From: Lojkania enalia
Lineage: Eukaryota > Ascomycota > Dothideomycetes > Pleosporales
Length of the DNA stretch: 64,000 bases
Assembly: GCA_010094045.1 (NCBI GenBank)
Contig: ML986718.1
Location: 62,001-126,000 of the forward strand
Direction: 5' to 3'
In this document: positions 55,656-64,000 of the stretch, one piece after another
Numbering within the stretch: the stretch's first letter is position 1
Layout of the letters: each line of letters begins with the position of its first letter
Translations under genes and position numbers: made by a program
The notes under the pieces: model-generated
The model's database searches: none
Told to the model about the DNA's origin: nothing
The model's input: the letters and a program-made list of their open reading frames with translations, nothing else

Positions 55656-58600
55656 TCACGATTCATCAGGGAGGATCCTAGCAAAATGCTTCTCCCAGAT
55701 CCAGCCGACCGTTCTGCTCTCATCGTCCTGGTTCCTGGCGAGCCAAAGCTCTCCCTTCATGCCGATGACGTCGAAGATCTCACCGGGCACATAGACCAAG
55801 TACGGAATCCCTCCCTCACGGCGATCGTGCGCGATGTTGAACTCAAAGAGACTGGCTGCTAAGAATAGGACTTCTGGTTCATCGGTGGAGGACGCGGAGG
55901 GCTCGGCTTGCACTGGAGAATCCGACATGGGCAGCGCACTGTTGAAAATTCCAGATGTGCGCGAGGAGATGGATGTCGAGGACTGATGTGAGGGGCCCAG
56001 GAACGCGGAGTCCATCATCTCGGGCGGCATGTAGCTGTCGTCGAAGACACCGTCGAGTCCCATCATGCGGTTGCGACCGGAATTGCCCTGCGTGACCGTC
56101 ACGTCCGAGCTATCGGAGTCGGACTCTGGGCTCATCGCGCGGTTGGCTGCCGACGGACCTCCAATGGTAGGTGAGGGTTGCAAGTTCGATGTGATGGGCG
56201 GAGCCGGTCCAGCAATGCGTCTGTATTCTTGGGACATGGGGATGTTCTTCCAGGAGTAGCCGCTGGTGTCCATCGAGGAGGAAGTCGATGGAATGTTCGC
56301 GCGTTGTTCGGCATAGCCTCCGCTGCGACGAGAGCGGGCATCACGAACGTCCTCATGGTTGGACATGTCGCTGCTAATAGACTCGGTACGACGAGAAGAG
56401 GGCTTAGACTGCGTGGATTTGCGCGAAGACGTTTCCTCTGGTGAGCGAACGGGGCCCGGGATCGGCGACATGAAATTCGCCATCTCCATCAGAAGACTGC
56501 GGTTGCAAATACCAAGACGAGCAACACGACCTTGAGGAACCATGAAGTCGGTGTAGAAGCGGTCGCGATAGGCCTTCAGATCGTAAGGAAGCGACGTAGT
56601 GTACTCTGGCTCCACCTCCAGAAGTGGTAGCATCTTCTTTTGGCAGTTTTTCCACCAATCTCTCTGGTACCCAATAAAGGACTTTTCGCACTGAAGCACA
56701 AGCTTTTTGGTCAAGTCATAGAGCTTCGGAAGTTCAAGCTTAAGGGTATCGTTGATAATTTTAAATTGGTCGGCCGCATCTTGAAGCTTGGGGTCGATCT
56801 TTTCTTTCTTATTGAGCGCTTGCTTAAACTTAGCATATTGCTGGAGGCCCTTCTTGCGCTGCTCCATTAGCTTCTGTGGGCGGCTGTGAAGCTTCCACAC
56901 CTCCATAAGAGGCTTCAAGACTCGAACACGAATGACCTGTTTGTGGTCCTCAAGGGCAACGTTCTGCAGCTCGAGAAGTGACATTGCAGAACGGTGCCAC
57001 GAACTGGCCATCTCAGTGTACTGAGTGGGTGCGGAGTCCAAGACCGTGACGAAGTTGAGGGCCATGCAATTCAGATGCAACATCCAATTGTGGATCTCCT
57101 CAAGGTAGTTCTCAACATCGCGCAAGACAACCTGGATTTGGAAGAAATGACCACCAAACCTCTGGGCCTGGTAGGTGTAATCTTCATCGTTGAATATGGC
57201 TGCTTCCTCAATAGGTGGTTTGGCCTTCTGGGATTTGCCGGTAATTGCGTTCAGGATATTTTTTCCGAGACGAACCTCAAGCGGACGTTTACCCTTTTCC
57301 TGCTCCTTCTTGGCGAGCTCCTGCGATGCTGCTCTGAGATTATCCTGGCGCTTCTTCGCCTCGTTGATGCGGAAACTGATCTCAATTAGCTCCTTGCGGG
57401 CCGCCTCAAGAGCCGCAAAGTCTGGATGATCGGGAGGCGTGACCTTGCCTAGCTCGCCTAGGAGTAGGGGATACTTCATCAAACGTTGCGTAGGCTTAAC
57501 GAGAAGTGAATTGAGATCCCATGCATCTGTAAGACCCGTAGAGTTCTGCATGCATGCCATTTGCCAGCCCAAAAGTTTCCAGTCTTTGGCTTCGATCTTG
57601 GTGGTGAGAAGGCTATTTGCACGGTCATGATTGAGGATATAAGTCGTATACAAAGTCTCGATCCGCTTCAGGTGAGCTTGGATACAAGCGCCGATGGTAA
57701 TCTGCTGGTAGTTTTCCTCGTTGAGGTGTTCGTATTCATCCCAATCGTACGACTGAGTCGCAACAGAAGAGGCACGATCGTCATCGGTATCCTTCGGAGC
57801 TTGGGCTGGCTTATCTGATTGCTTCGGAGGGCGTGGCTTTGTTTGCAAGATTGGCTTGATAGATCGACGAAGCTCATCCCAGAAGTTCGCAGAAAATATG
57901 CAAATTTCGGAAATATTGGAGAAGAGAATGCGCTGCTCCTCATCGGTAATGATATCCATAGATCGAGCTGATTCGATGAAGAGAACTACCACAACCCGAA
58001 GATCGTCCGTGTAGATCTTCTCAGTTTTGATGAGTTCATAGATGATGTTGTAACGTTTCATGAGTGCTGGATCGACTGCGCTAGCCGAGGACTCCCCAGT
58101 CACTCCTCCGTCGGCAGGATCAGATAATATAGAAGTATCTAAGACGCCATTGTCGCCCGATTGCGCTCCACTTCCTGGCAAGGCTCCGTCTGTGGGCTGA
58201 CCGTCGTTAGCTGACTGAGATTCGTCTGCTGGTCCTGCTCCGTTGACTGTCTCTGCACCTTCAGTCGAGTGACTAGACTCCTCCGCATGGCGTTCATCTG
58301 AACTGAGCTTGGCAGGTTGGCCATTGCTGGCGGCGGGAGGTGCGCGCGGAGGCTGTTCAGGCGCCGTGTTCGCCATTTCACGATAGGCTATGCGCGGGAG
58401 AAGAGGAATCTCGTCACCATCATCGAGGAAACGATCGTGAGCCTTTCCTTTGTAACACATTTCGTCTTTTAAGCCTGGAAAGGGTGCTTGAGGAACGACA
58501 CTAGACGGTGGCTGGATATGATAGACGCTTGGGGTATAAGGAGCGGTAGCGCGATCGATCGAGGGTGGTATAGGCGGCGGAGGTGGAGAATATGCGGGAC

Positions 58601-61589
58601 GCGGTGGCGGCGCTTGAGTTTGTTGTTGCCCAGCAAGCAGAGAGAGTCCAAGGCCCTCACCCGCGCTCTCGATTTCCGGCAATAGAGAGCCAAAAGACGC
58701 ACCGGAACGCTCGCTGCTAGCGCGCGGCGTTTCTCCGACTGTATAAGATGGGCTCCCATGCCCTGAATAATGCCAATCTTTGGGTGGTGGATGAGGGGCA
58801 TACGTTGAGGGTTGAGGGCGGGCAGTTGCCGCGAGAGCGCCAGTGACATAATCACGTGATATACTGGCGGAAGAACTATCGGCCCGGCTGCCATCCTCCC
58901 AGGATGTGGTGTTGGAGCCTCGTGAGCCACGCGAGTATCGCCGCGACTCTGGTGGAAAGATGATTGCGGTGCCTACATGTTCGTCCTCTGCAGGATCCTC
59001 ATCCACGCCAGGAAGGCTCAAAGAAGGAACCCTATGGCTAGAGGAGCTATCCAACCGCTCATTTGATACACCGTTACTCGCACTGCGATCCTCGGAGATA
59101 TTTGCGTCGCTGAGCAGCCTCGCCAGATATGTCTCGGTGGCCTCCTTGGAGCCCCAGTCCCTGTGCTGGGCGATGATGGGCGACACGCTCTGGACCTGCT
59201 GCTGGGACTCGTACGCCAATTGCGGGGTGACGATAGCGGATCCGTGGTACATGTTCAGCACCTTATTGATGACGCTATAGGCCTCGCTGTCCATGGTGAG
59301 CCGTCCGGATGTGGGCAGCGGCGGCACGGGAGGCGCCCAGTCAGAGGAACGGCCATCAGCACGACGATAGAATGCGACGCTGGCAGAATCGTCAGGATGC
59401 AGCGTCTCCCGACGCGAGAAGGGATCAATGGGGGAGTCCTCCTCTTCCTCGAGATATGATATTGTCCCGGATGCATCCAGGGGCTCAGCACGCCACTTGT
59501 GTGCCCCAATCGTGACTCGGGGAGATGGTCGCGATCGCGGCATGCCGCCTTGGGGCTCGTCGGCACCAAGCATGATTGGTATCGACTCGCTGACGGCAAA
59601 TTCTGAGGGAGCGTTGTGCGGTGTGTCGTGGGGAGCCTCCGCTGTGCCCGGGAGACCTTTATTCGTTGCTAGCTGTGGTGGTTGGAAGGTACGCGCCTGC
59701 AGGAGCTCTCCTTCCATATCCATCTTCATACTCGCATCCACATTTGCGTTCGAATTCCCCATCTCCGTCTCTTTCTCATTGTCATTTTCCCTCACATTCT
59801 GCGGCGACTCATCCTTTCCATGCTCTTCTTCGGCCTGCACGCGCGGTGTGTCCTGGGCCAGGGGCGGCGTCATCATGAAGCTGCCCGGCATGCCCAGTAC
59901 TGGTGACTCCTCGTACTCAAAGTCTGTCGTCGACGAGGGAGGCTCTGATTGCTGCGGAATAGGTAGGCTCGTCGTGTGAATAGTCAACGGCTCCTTGTGA
60001 GCAATGGAAAATGCTGCGTCCTGCTCAAGCCTCGACAACTCGGAATCCATTGTTGTTGCCGACAGAGGCTCACTGAGGTCGCCAGTCACTAAAACCTCGA
60101 CTGTCTGTCCGGGTTTTGTGTCCAAGGGGAATGGCTCATTAGTATTCTCTAGCCTAGATACGTCCGGCTCTTCCTGCTCTTTCAAACCTTCCGTCTCTTC
60201 AAAATAATTCGCACTAGCATGTTCGCCAGCATGTACAACTTTTGGCTTTCCGTCATCCTGCGGGAGCAATTGGCGCTCTCGAGAGTTTCGAAGCCGCGGC
60301 GACGTTGGCGGGGGGGGAGCATTGATTACTGCAGTTAGGCTTTTCCCATTGGCTACGGCCTTTGCTGCTTTCGTGTGGGACTGGTACCCTCGATAACTCG
60401 CCGCTGGAAGATAAGTGGGCTGGACAGACCCATTAGATTTGTAGGGTATTGTGTTCTCGCTTCCTACAGGCTTCCTGTGCGTCCGGACGGGCGATCGCTT
60501 GTTATACGTTCCACCTGCTCGACTCGAGCCATTCTTGGATGACTTTGTTGAAGAACCCGAATCTGATGTTAAACTCCTACGACGAGTAGCCACGGGAATT
60601 CTGGAGGGCGGAGACGGGCGTCGATTTGGCTGCAATGGCTGGGTCGGCTGCGTTCCTCCAGTGGACATATCGGTCGTGTTGCTGGCTGATCGAGCATGGT
60701 GGTGCACAGACACATTCGGGGAATTTTGCGGCTGGGATGAACTATGGAAATATCCAGGGACCAACTTCATAGCCGGGCTATCCGCAGTTGGCGATATGCC
60801 GGACGCAGACTCCTGTGGTGGGGCCTCGAAGCTCGGAATGCCATAGCCTGGTGTTACCGCATCGTGCTCTCCCACAACCTCTCCAAAGAAAGGCTGGCGG
60901 ACACTTGACGCCGGTTGTGCGTGACTCCGTGTGGGAGAGGATAGCTTCCGCCTCGACGGCGTTGTCTGCCCATCCAGACTTGGTCTGCTGCCATGTACAC
61001 GCCTCACGCTCGCGGGTGATGCTGGCGCAGGCTGCGGTCGCTCTCGTGGCTTTAGATTACTAAACTTATGGGGGCCGTAGGATGCCTCTTTCGTTAGGCG
61101 AGAGGGTGAGGAGGTCGAGGAAGCTTGATGAGGGTTGGGGGAGGAGGCAACGGCTCGCGGTGAGGGGGAAGCTTTCATGAGTCGAACACGCGAGTTCGGT
61201 GACGACTCGGCTGAGGGAGTCTGGTTAAACTTTTGCGCAAGATCTCGGACGGTAGGGCGGTTTCCAGATAGCTGCGCTGTTTGTCGCGTCGAGGGGAGCG
61301 TTGAAGTCGCGGGGCCAGACACAGACCTCATCGACGGTTTTGGCACCGAACGCGCCGCTCCGTTTGACGTCTGCTGTCGTTGGCGGGTGGTCGTCATGTC
61401 GGTCTCCAAGGAGATGAGCTGAGTGTCGCCTGGGTAGCTAACGGACGATCTATAGAATGCATCTGGGTCTGGTTCAGGCACGTCGTCGGAGGGTCCGTCG
61501 AACTGTGCCAGCGAGGTGGACTCTACCCAGTTCACGACCCTGGGGTGGAATGCATAGTTATGCATCCGGTGGTGGTCTGGCTCCCCCAT
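55656..61589 (-). CDS. Rho guanine-nucleotide exchange factor, DH-BAR-SH3
   Basis: Single exon of 5934 bp, 1977 residues. The first 1150 residues are Ser/Pro-rich and look disordered, with many SP/TP sites. A DH (RhoGEF) domain follows at about residues 1178-1410: RYNIIYELIKTEKIYTDDL, then AHLKRIETLYTTYI and VKPTQRLMKYPLLLGEL, the diagnostic DH helix. A BAR-like domain comes at about 1460-1665 (EEIHNWMLHLNCMALNF to YQRDWWKNCQKKMLPL). A Ser-rich spacer leads to an SH3-like domain at about 1903-1977 (LAASLFEFNIAHDRREGG to TVGWIWEKHFARILP). This is the order of DNMBP/Tuba-type exchange factors, which activate Cdc42/Rho at curved membranes. Likely role in polarity or septation at the plasma membrane. 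No PH domain is seen; the BAR domain takes its place. Confidence 0.93.
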   Translation of the reverse strand: MGEPDHHRMHNYAFHPRVVNWVESTSLAQFDGPSDDVPEPDPDAFYRSSVSYPGDTQLISLETDMTTTRQRQQTSNGAARSVPKPSMRSVSGPATSTLPSTRQTAQLSGNRPTVRDLAQKFNQTPSAESSPNSRVRLMKASPSPRAVASSPNPHQASSTSSPSRLTKEASYGPHKFSNLKPRERPQPAPASPASVRRVHGSRPSLDGQTTPSRRKLSSPTRSHAQPASSVRQPFFGEVVGEHDAVTPGYGIPSFEAPPQESASGISPTADSPAMKLVPGYFHSSSQPQNSPNVSVHHHARSASNTTDMSTGGTQPTQPLQPNRRPSPPSRIPVATRRRSLTSDSGSSTKSSKNGSSRAGGTYNKRSPVRTHRKPVGSENTIPYKSNGSVQPTYLPAASYRGYQSHTKAAKAVANGKSLTAVINAPPPPTSPRLRNSRERQLLPQDDGKPKVVHAGEHASANYFEETEGLKEQEEPDVSRLENTNEPFPLDTKPGQTVEVLVTGDLSEPLSATTMDSELSRLEQDAAFSIAHKEPLTIHTTSLPIPQQSEPPSSTTDFEYEESPVLGMPGSFMMTPPLAQDTPRVQAEEEHGKDESPQNVRENDNEKETEMGNSNANVDASMKMDMEGELLQARTFQPPQLATNKGLPGTAEAPHDTPHNAPSEFAVSESIPIMLGADEPQGGMPRSRPSPRVTIGAHKWRAEPLDASGTISYLEEEEDSPIDPFSRRETLHPDDSASVAFYRRADGRSSDWAPPVPPLPTSGRLTMDSEAYSVINKVLNMYHGSAIVTPQLAYESQQQVQSVSPIIAQHRDWGSKEATETYLARLLSDANISEDRSASNGVSNERLDSSSSHRVPSLSLPGVDEDPAEDEHVGTAIIFPPESRRYSRGSRGSNTTSWEDGSRADSSSASISRDYVTGALAATARPQPSTYAPHPPPKDWHYSGHGSPSYTVGETPRASSERSGASFGSLLPEIESAGEGLGLSLLAGQQQTQAPPPRPAYSPPPPPIPPSIDRATAPYTPSVYHIQPPSSVVPQAPFPGLKDEMCYKGKAHDRFLDDGDEIPLLPRIAYREMANTAPEQPPRAPPAASNGQPAKLSSDERHAEESSHSTEGAETVNGAGPADESQSANDGQPTDGALPGSGAQSGDNGVLDTSILSDPADGGVTGESSASAVDPALMKRYNIIYELIKTEKIYTDDLRVVVVLFIESARSMDIITDEEQRILFSNISEICIFSANFWDELRRSIKPILQTKPRPPKQSDKPAQAPKDTDDDRASSVATQSYDWDEYEHLNEENYQQITIGACIQAHLKRIETLYTTYILNHDRANSLLTTKIEAKDWKLLGWQMACMQNSTGLTDAWDLNSLLVKPTQRLMKYPLLLGELGKVTPPDHPDFAALEAARKELIEISFRINEAKKRQDNLRAASQELAKKEQEKGKRPLEVRLGKNILNAITGKSQKAKPPIEEAAIFNDEDYTYQAQRFGGHFFQIQVVLRDVENYLEEIHNWMLHLNCMALNFVTVLDSAPTQYTEMASSWHRSAMSLLELQNVALEDHKQVIRVRVLKPLMEVWKLHSRPQKLMEQRKKGLQQYAKFKQALNKKEKIDPKLQDAADQFKIINDTLKLELPKLYDLTKKLVLQCEKSFIGYQRDWWKNCQKKMLPLLEVEPEYTTSLPYDLKAYRDRFYTDFMVPQGRVARLGICNRSLLMEMANFMSPIPGPVRSPEETSSRKSTQSKPSSRRTESISSDMSNHEDVRDARSRRSGGYAEQRANIPSTSSSMDTSGYSWKNIPMSQEYRRIAGPAPPITSNLQPSPTIGGPSAANRAMSPESDSDSSDVTVTQGNSGRNRMMGLDGVFDDSYMPPEMMDSAFLGPSHQSSTSISSRTSGIFNSALPMSDSPVQAEPSASSTDEPEVLFLAASLFEFNIAHDRREGGIPYLVYVPGEIFDVIGMKGELWLARNQDDESRTVGWIWEKHFARILPDES

Positions 61590-62971
61590 GGCAACGCTTA
61601 AAGGCCCATGGCCCTAATTGCGAAAAGAAGGGAGCTTTGGGCGCGAATCACGCTTCACAGGCAGCGGCCAGAAGCCAGGCGGGAAGAGCAAACCAATCAG
61701 CCTGTGGCGGTCAGGATAGACTTGGGGGGTTTAGCACACTCTGTTCGAGGCGGCAAGGGTGGCAGAGGGACAACTCACACCGTGTCGACGGCAATCTATC
61801 CAAGAGACTGCAAGGGTGGGCCAATGAACGTGGGATGGCGGCTTGTGGCCCAAGTTTGCGACCAAGGGCAGCGTTTCAGGCTGATCGGCCTCACGCGCCG
61901 ACCAAAAGTCCAAAATGCGAGGCGCAGGACGAAAACGAGGGACGCAGACGGGAACGTCCGACGAGACGTCACAGCGCGGAGGAGGGGTTGTCGTTGGGGA
62001 AGCGGGTGCGGAGAGGTGGATGTTGTGGGCGAGGACGTTGGTGAGAGTCGGCGCACGTATCTAGTCGGAGGCAGAGGTAGTCGAGGCCTAGGTCGGGTTG
62101 TGCGCGTGGGAGGGTTGGCCTTCGCGCTACAGATCGACGGCGGGAGAGTGAAGGACGATCCCCACGGGCGGCGGCCAGGCCAAGCTCGCCCGTCCACCGT
62201 TGCACACTGCGGCACTGCGTGCGGCGGGTGATTGGCTACAGCGAGGCTTTCCAGAAAAGATGCTTTCCAGATGTAGTGGTGGTATATTTAAATGAGAGCT
62301 CGTGGTAGCTCTGCCCGCTATCTCCAGATGAAGTCGCGCAGAATCGTCGAGAACTGAGCCTGCAATCGGGCTCTTCTGCTCTGCGCCGCTGCTGCTGTCC
62401 CCCTTCCAACTTCAGTGCTGATCATTCACTCACTCCCGCTCACCTTGGTGCCCTGGCGCGGCTAGGAAGCTGCTCTCTTCCGGGCAAAGCCTCAGCCTAG
62501 CCGCGTCCGCGTCGATAGAACTCCAGCCTACCTAGTCGAGACTCCCTAGGAACCGTACGATAGATACGTGCATAGTGTACATTCAGGACAGCATTTGCCC
62601 CTCCCGAGCCAATGAGTCCTAGCAAACCCCCGACTTGAGCTCCCCCCTTTTCGTCCCCGGCTCCTGGCACCAGGCTGAGGGCCTTAAACATTACTCCGTC
62701 GTAGATTATTTTGCGGCATGTCACAGTCCTGCAGCGGATAGAAGGCTCTCACGGGATTTATTGACTGGCGCGATCAATCTCGCGCCCCCCGTTGTGCCCC
62801 TGGCGCGCCAGTGCTGCATTGGGCAATTCGCCCAGAGCACAACACCAAACACAGAGCACCCAGCAATTGAGCCCCGTCTATTGTTCCCTCCATTTGTTAT
62901 TCGATATCACTACCTCTGCGTGAAGCATTGCACGTCACATTCATGTCTGCCCTCTGCCCCCGTGCACCGGC
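61590..62971. promoter_or_regulatory. Divergent intergenic region between RhoGEF and telomerase genes
   Basis: Very GC-rich from 61600 to 62250, giving long overlapping ORFs on both strands that are probably spurious. A TATA-like GGTATATTTAAATG lies at about 62280-62294. Pyrimidine-rich leader sequence precedes the telomerase ATG. No RNA gene recognised. Confidence 0.45.
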
Positions 62972-64000
62972 ATGAAGAGAAAACGCAGCGCCCACGCTGG
63001 CGGCAGACCCCCAAAGAGGACCAGGGATGCCGACCAATCTGCCATCGCCACACCTACACCAGTTGACCATCCCGTCTTACAACGACTCTACCCCGAGATT
63101 TTATCGTTGCGCCACTATTTGCTGGCAAGGCTGCCTAGCTCGTCTAAGAACAGGCGTCGGAAAATATCTCAATTCGGCGTATCCTCCAGCCCCGGTCAAG
63201 ACGCCACCGCGACGTGTAGTAGTCATGTCGATAGTGACGGTGTTGACGTTGAGCTTGGCCGCCTGCTTGATTCGACCTTGGTTGGCGTGTCTCCTAAGGC
63301 CACAACGACGCGAGCCGATGACCCGGCAAAAGAAGCAAGAGAGAAGGACATTCAGACGTTTTCCCAACAACTGTCGGACCATTCCACGGGATGCACTTTT
63401 CAGCCTGGCGGCTTTCTGCAAGGCGAGGTAGGACGTCTCATTTTTCACAATGTCGAATCACGTATTACATACTACATAAAATTTTCTTCCCGTCCTAACA
63501 ATATGTGTGGCAGACCGTCAATTTTGTTATCTGGCTGCTTTTCAAGAAATCAAGCGCCCATAGGCCTTTGCATCTACTCTGCCATGGATTTCAACGCGCA
63601 AGCCAACGCGGGCAGAATGGTCTCAAGCTCAGCGCTGCTCAATGCATTCCCGGAATAGTATCTCACTCTCCCAACACCTACGTCGATACTCTAAAGGGGC
63701 CGTTATGGCATCGCCTGCGTTCTCTCCTCGGTCCTGGCGGCGATCGGATGATGATGGATTTGCTCCTCGACTGCGGAATCTTCTATCGGATTGACAGCCG
63801 CCCTAGCAATTTTTATCAGCTTAGTGGTTCGTACATTTCCTCCACAACGATACGCGCTTACACTCTGACTGTCATTTTCAGGAACTCCCGTGTCAGAGCT
63901 AAGACATGCTCCAGTAGCAGATGATAACCGCAAGGCTCCCAAAACCACCAGCGGGAAGCAGTCTATACTGACTCGTGAGATTCGGAATCCGGGTGAAATC
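62972..64000 (+). CDS. Telomerase reverse transcriptase, N-terminal part (truncated by window end)
   Basis: Exons 62972-63427, 63514-63826 and 63882 to beyond 64000 (introns 86 and 55 bp) give the first 296 residues. The basic start MKRKRSAHAGGRPPKRTRD is followed by HPVLQRLYPEILSLRHYLLARLP. After the first intron comes TVNFVIWLLFKKS and RPLHLLCHGFQRAS, and later LLLDCGIFYRID and NFYQLSG. These are the hallmark blocks of the telomerase-specific N-terminal (TEN-like/CP) region of fungal TERT. TERT is the catalytic subunit that extends telomeres in the nucleus. The reverse transcriptase motifs lie beyond the window. The ATG at 62972 is the first in frame and gives the expected Arg/Lys-rich start. 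Splice phases at both introns agree. Confidence 0.9.

Noticed and set aside
61608..62231. 207-codon plus-strand ORF and overlapping minus ORFs
   Set aside because: GC-rich promoter region gives open frames on both strands by chance; Arg/Gly-rich sequence without domains.
1..64000. CRISPR array, bacterial operon or telomeric repeat
   Set aside because: None seen; the window is fungal, with introns and no spaced direct repeats or TTAGGG arrays.

Overview
The window looks like a piece of a filamentous ascomycete (Pezizomycotina) genome. Genes are split by short introns (about 47-146 bp) with GT..AG ends and CTAAC-like branch sites. The recognisable products are typical of moulds: a GH7 cellobiohydrolase with a fungal CBM1, a sphingolipid C9-methyltransferase, an Eis1-like eisosome protein, an MST/Sps1-type germinal-centre kinase, a DH-BAR-SH3 Rho exchange factor and a fungal telomerase reverse transcriptase. 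A class such as Leotiomycetes is possible, but this is only an impression.

Layout. 0.6-6.3 kb: a short Rossmann-fold protein (-), an F-box/LRR-like protein (+) and a repeat-bearing cell-surface protein (-). 8.4-10.1 kb: the GH7 cellulase, standing alone between two poorly coding stretches; the downstream stretch holds the remains of a single-pass membrane-protein gene (about 11.9-12.6 kb). 13.2-14.0 kb: a small type II membrane protein. 15.6 kb: a 9-bp minisatellite. 16.7-31.5 kb: a dense housekeeping block with a Ste20/GCK kinase, a 918-aa conserved protein of unknown role, an Eis1-like protein, a tyrosine phosphatase and, divergent from the phosphatase over 257 bp, the sphingolipid methyltransferase. 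31.8-32.5 kb: an ORF without a resolved start. 33.2-34.2 kb: phosphomannomutase.

34.2-41.6 kb carries no convincing gene. From about 37.3 kb it is visibly AT-rich and contains a tRNA-like (SINE-like) segment and scraps resembling the RNase H and zinc-knuckle ends of a non-LTR retrotransposon, as expected for repeats decayed by mutation such as RIP. 41.7-54.3 kb is an accessory-looking island: a kinase-TPR protein, a CorA-like membrane protein without the GMN signature and, divergent from it, a 1009-aa protein with a kinase domain followed by a second, degenerate kinase fold. This set of signalling and membrane parts next to decayed repeats is the best candidate for an undescribed system, possibly innate recognition or heterokaryon incompatibility; that role is inference only.

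55.7-64.0 kb returns to housekeeping: a 1977-aa single-exon DH-BAR-SH3 protein (-) and the 5' part of the telomerase reverse transcriptase gene (+), which runs off the end.

Exon joins were worked out by hand from reading frame and splice sites. Coordinates of multi-exon genes are outer limits, with exons given in the evidence.
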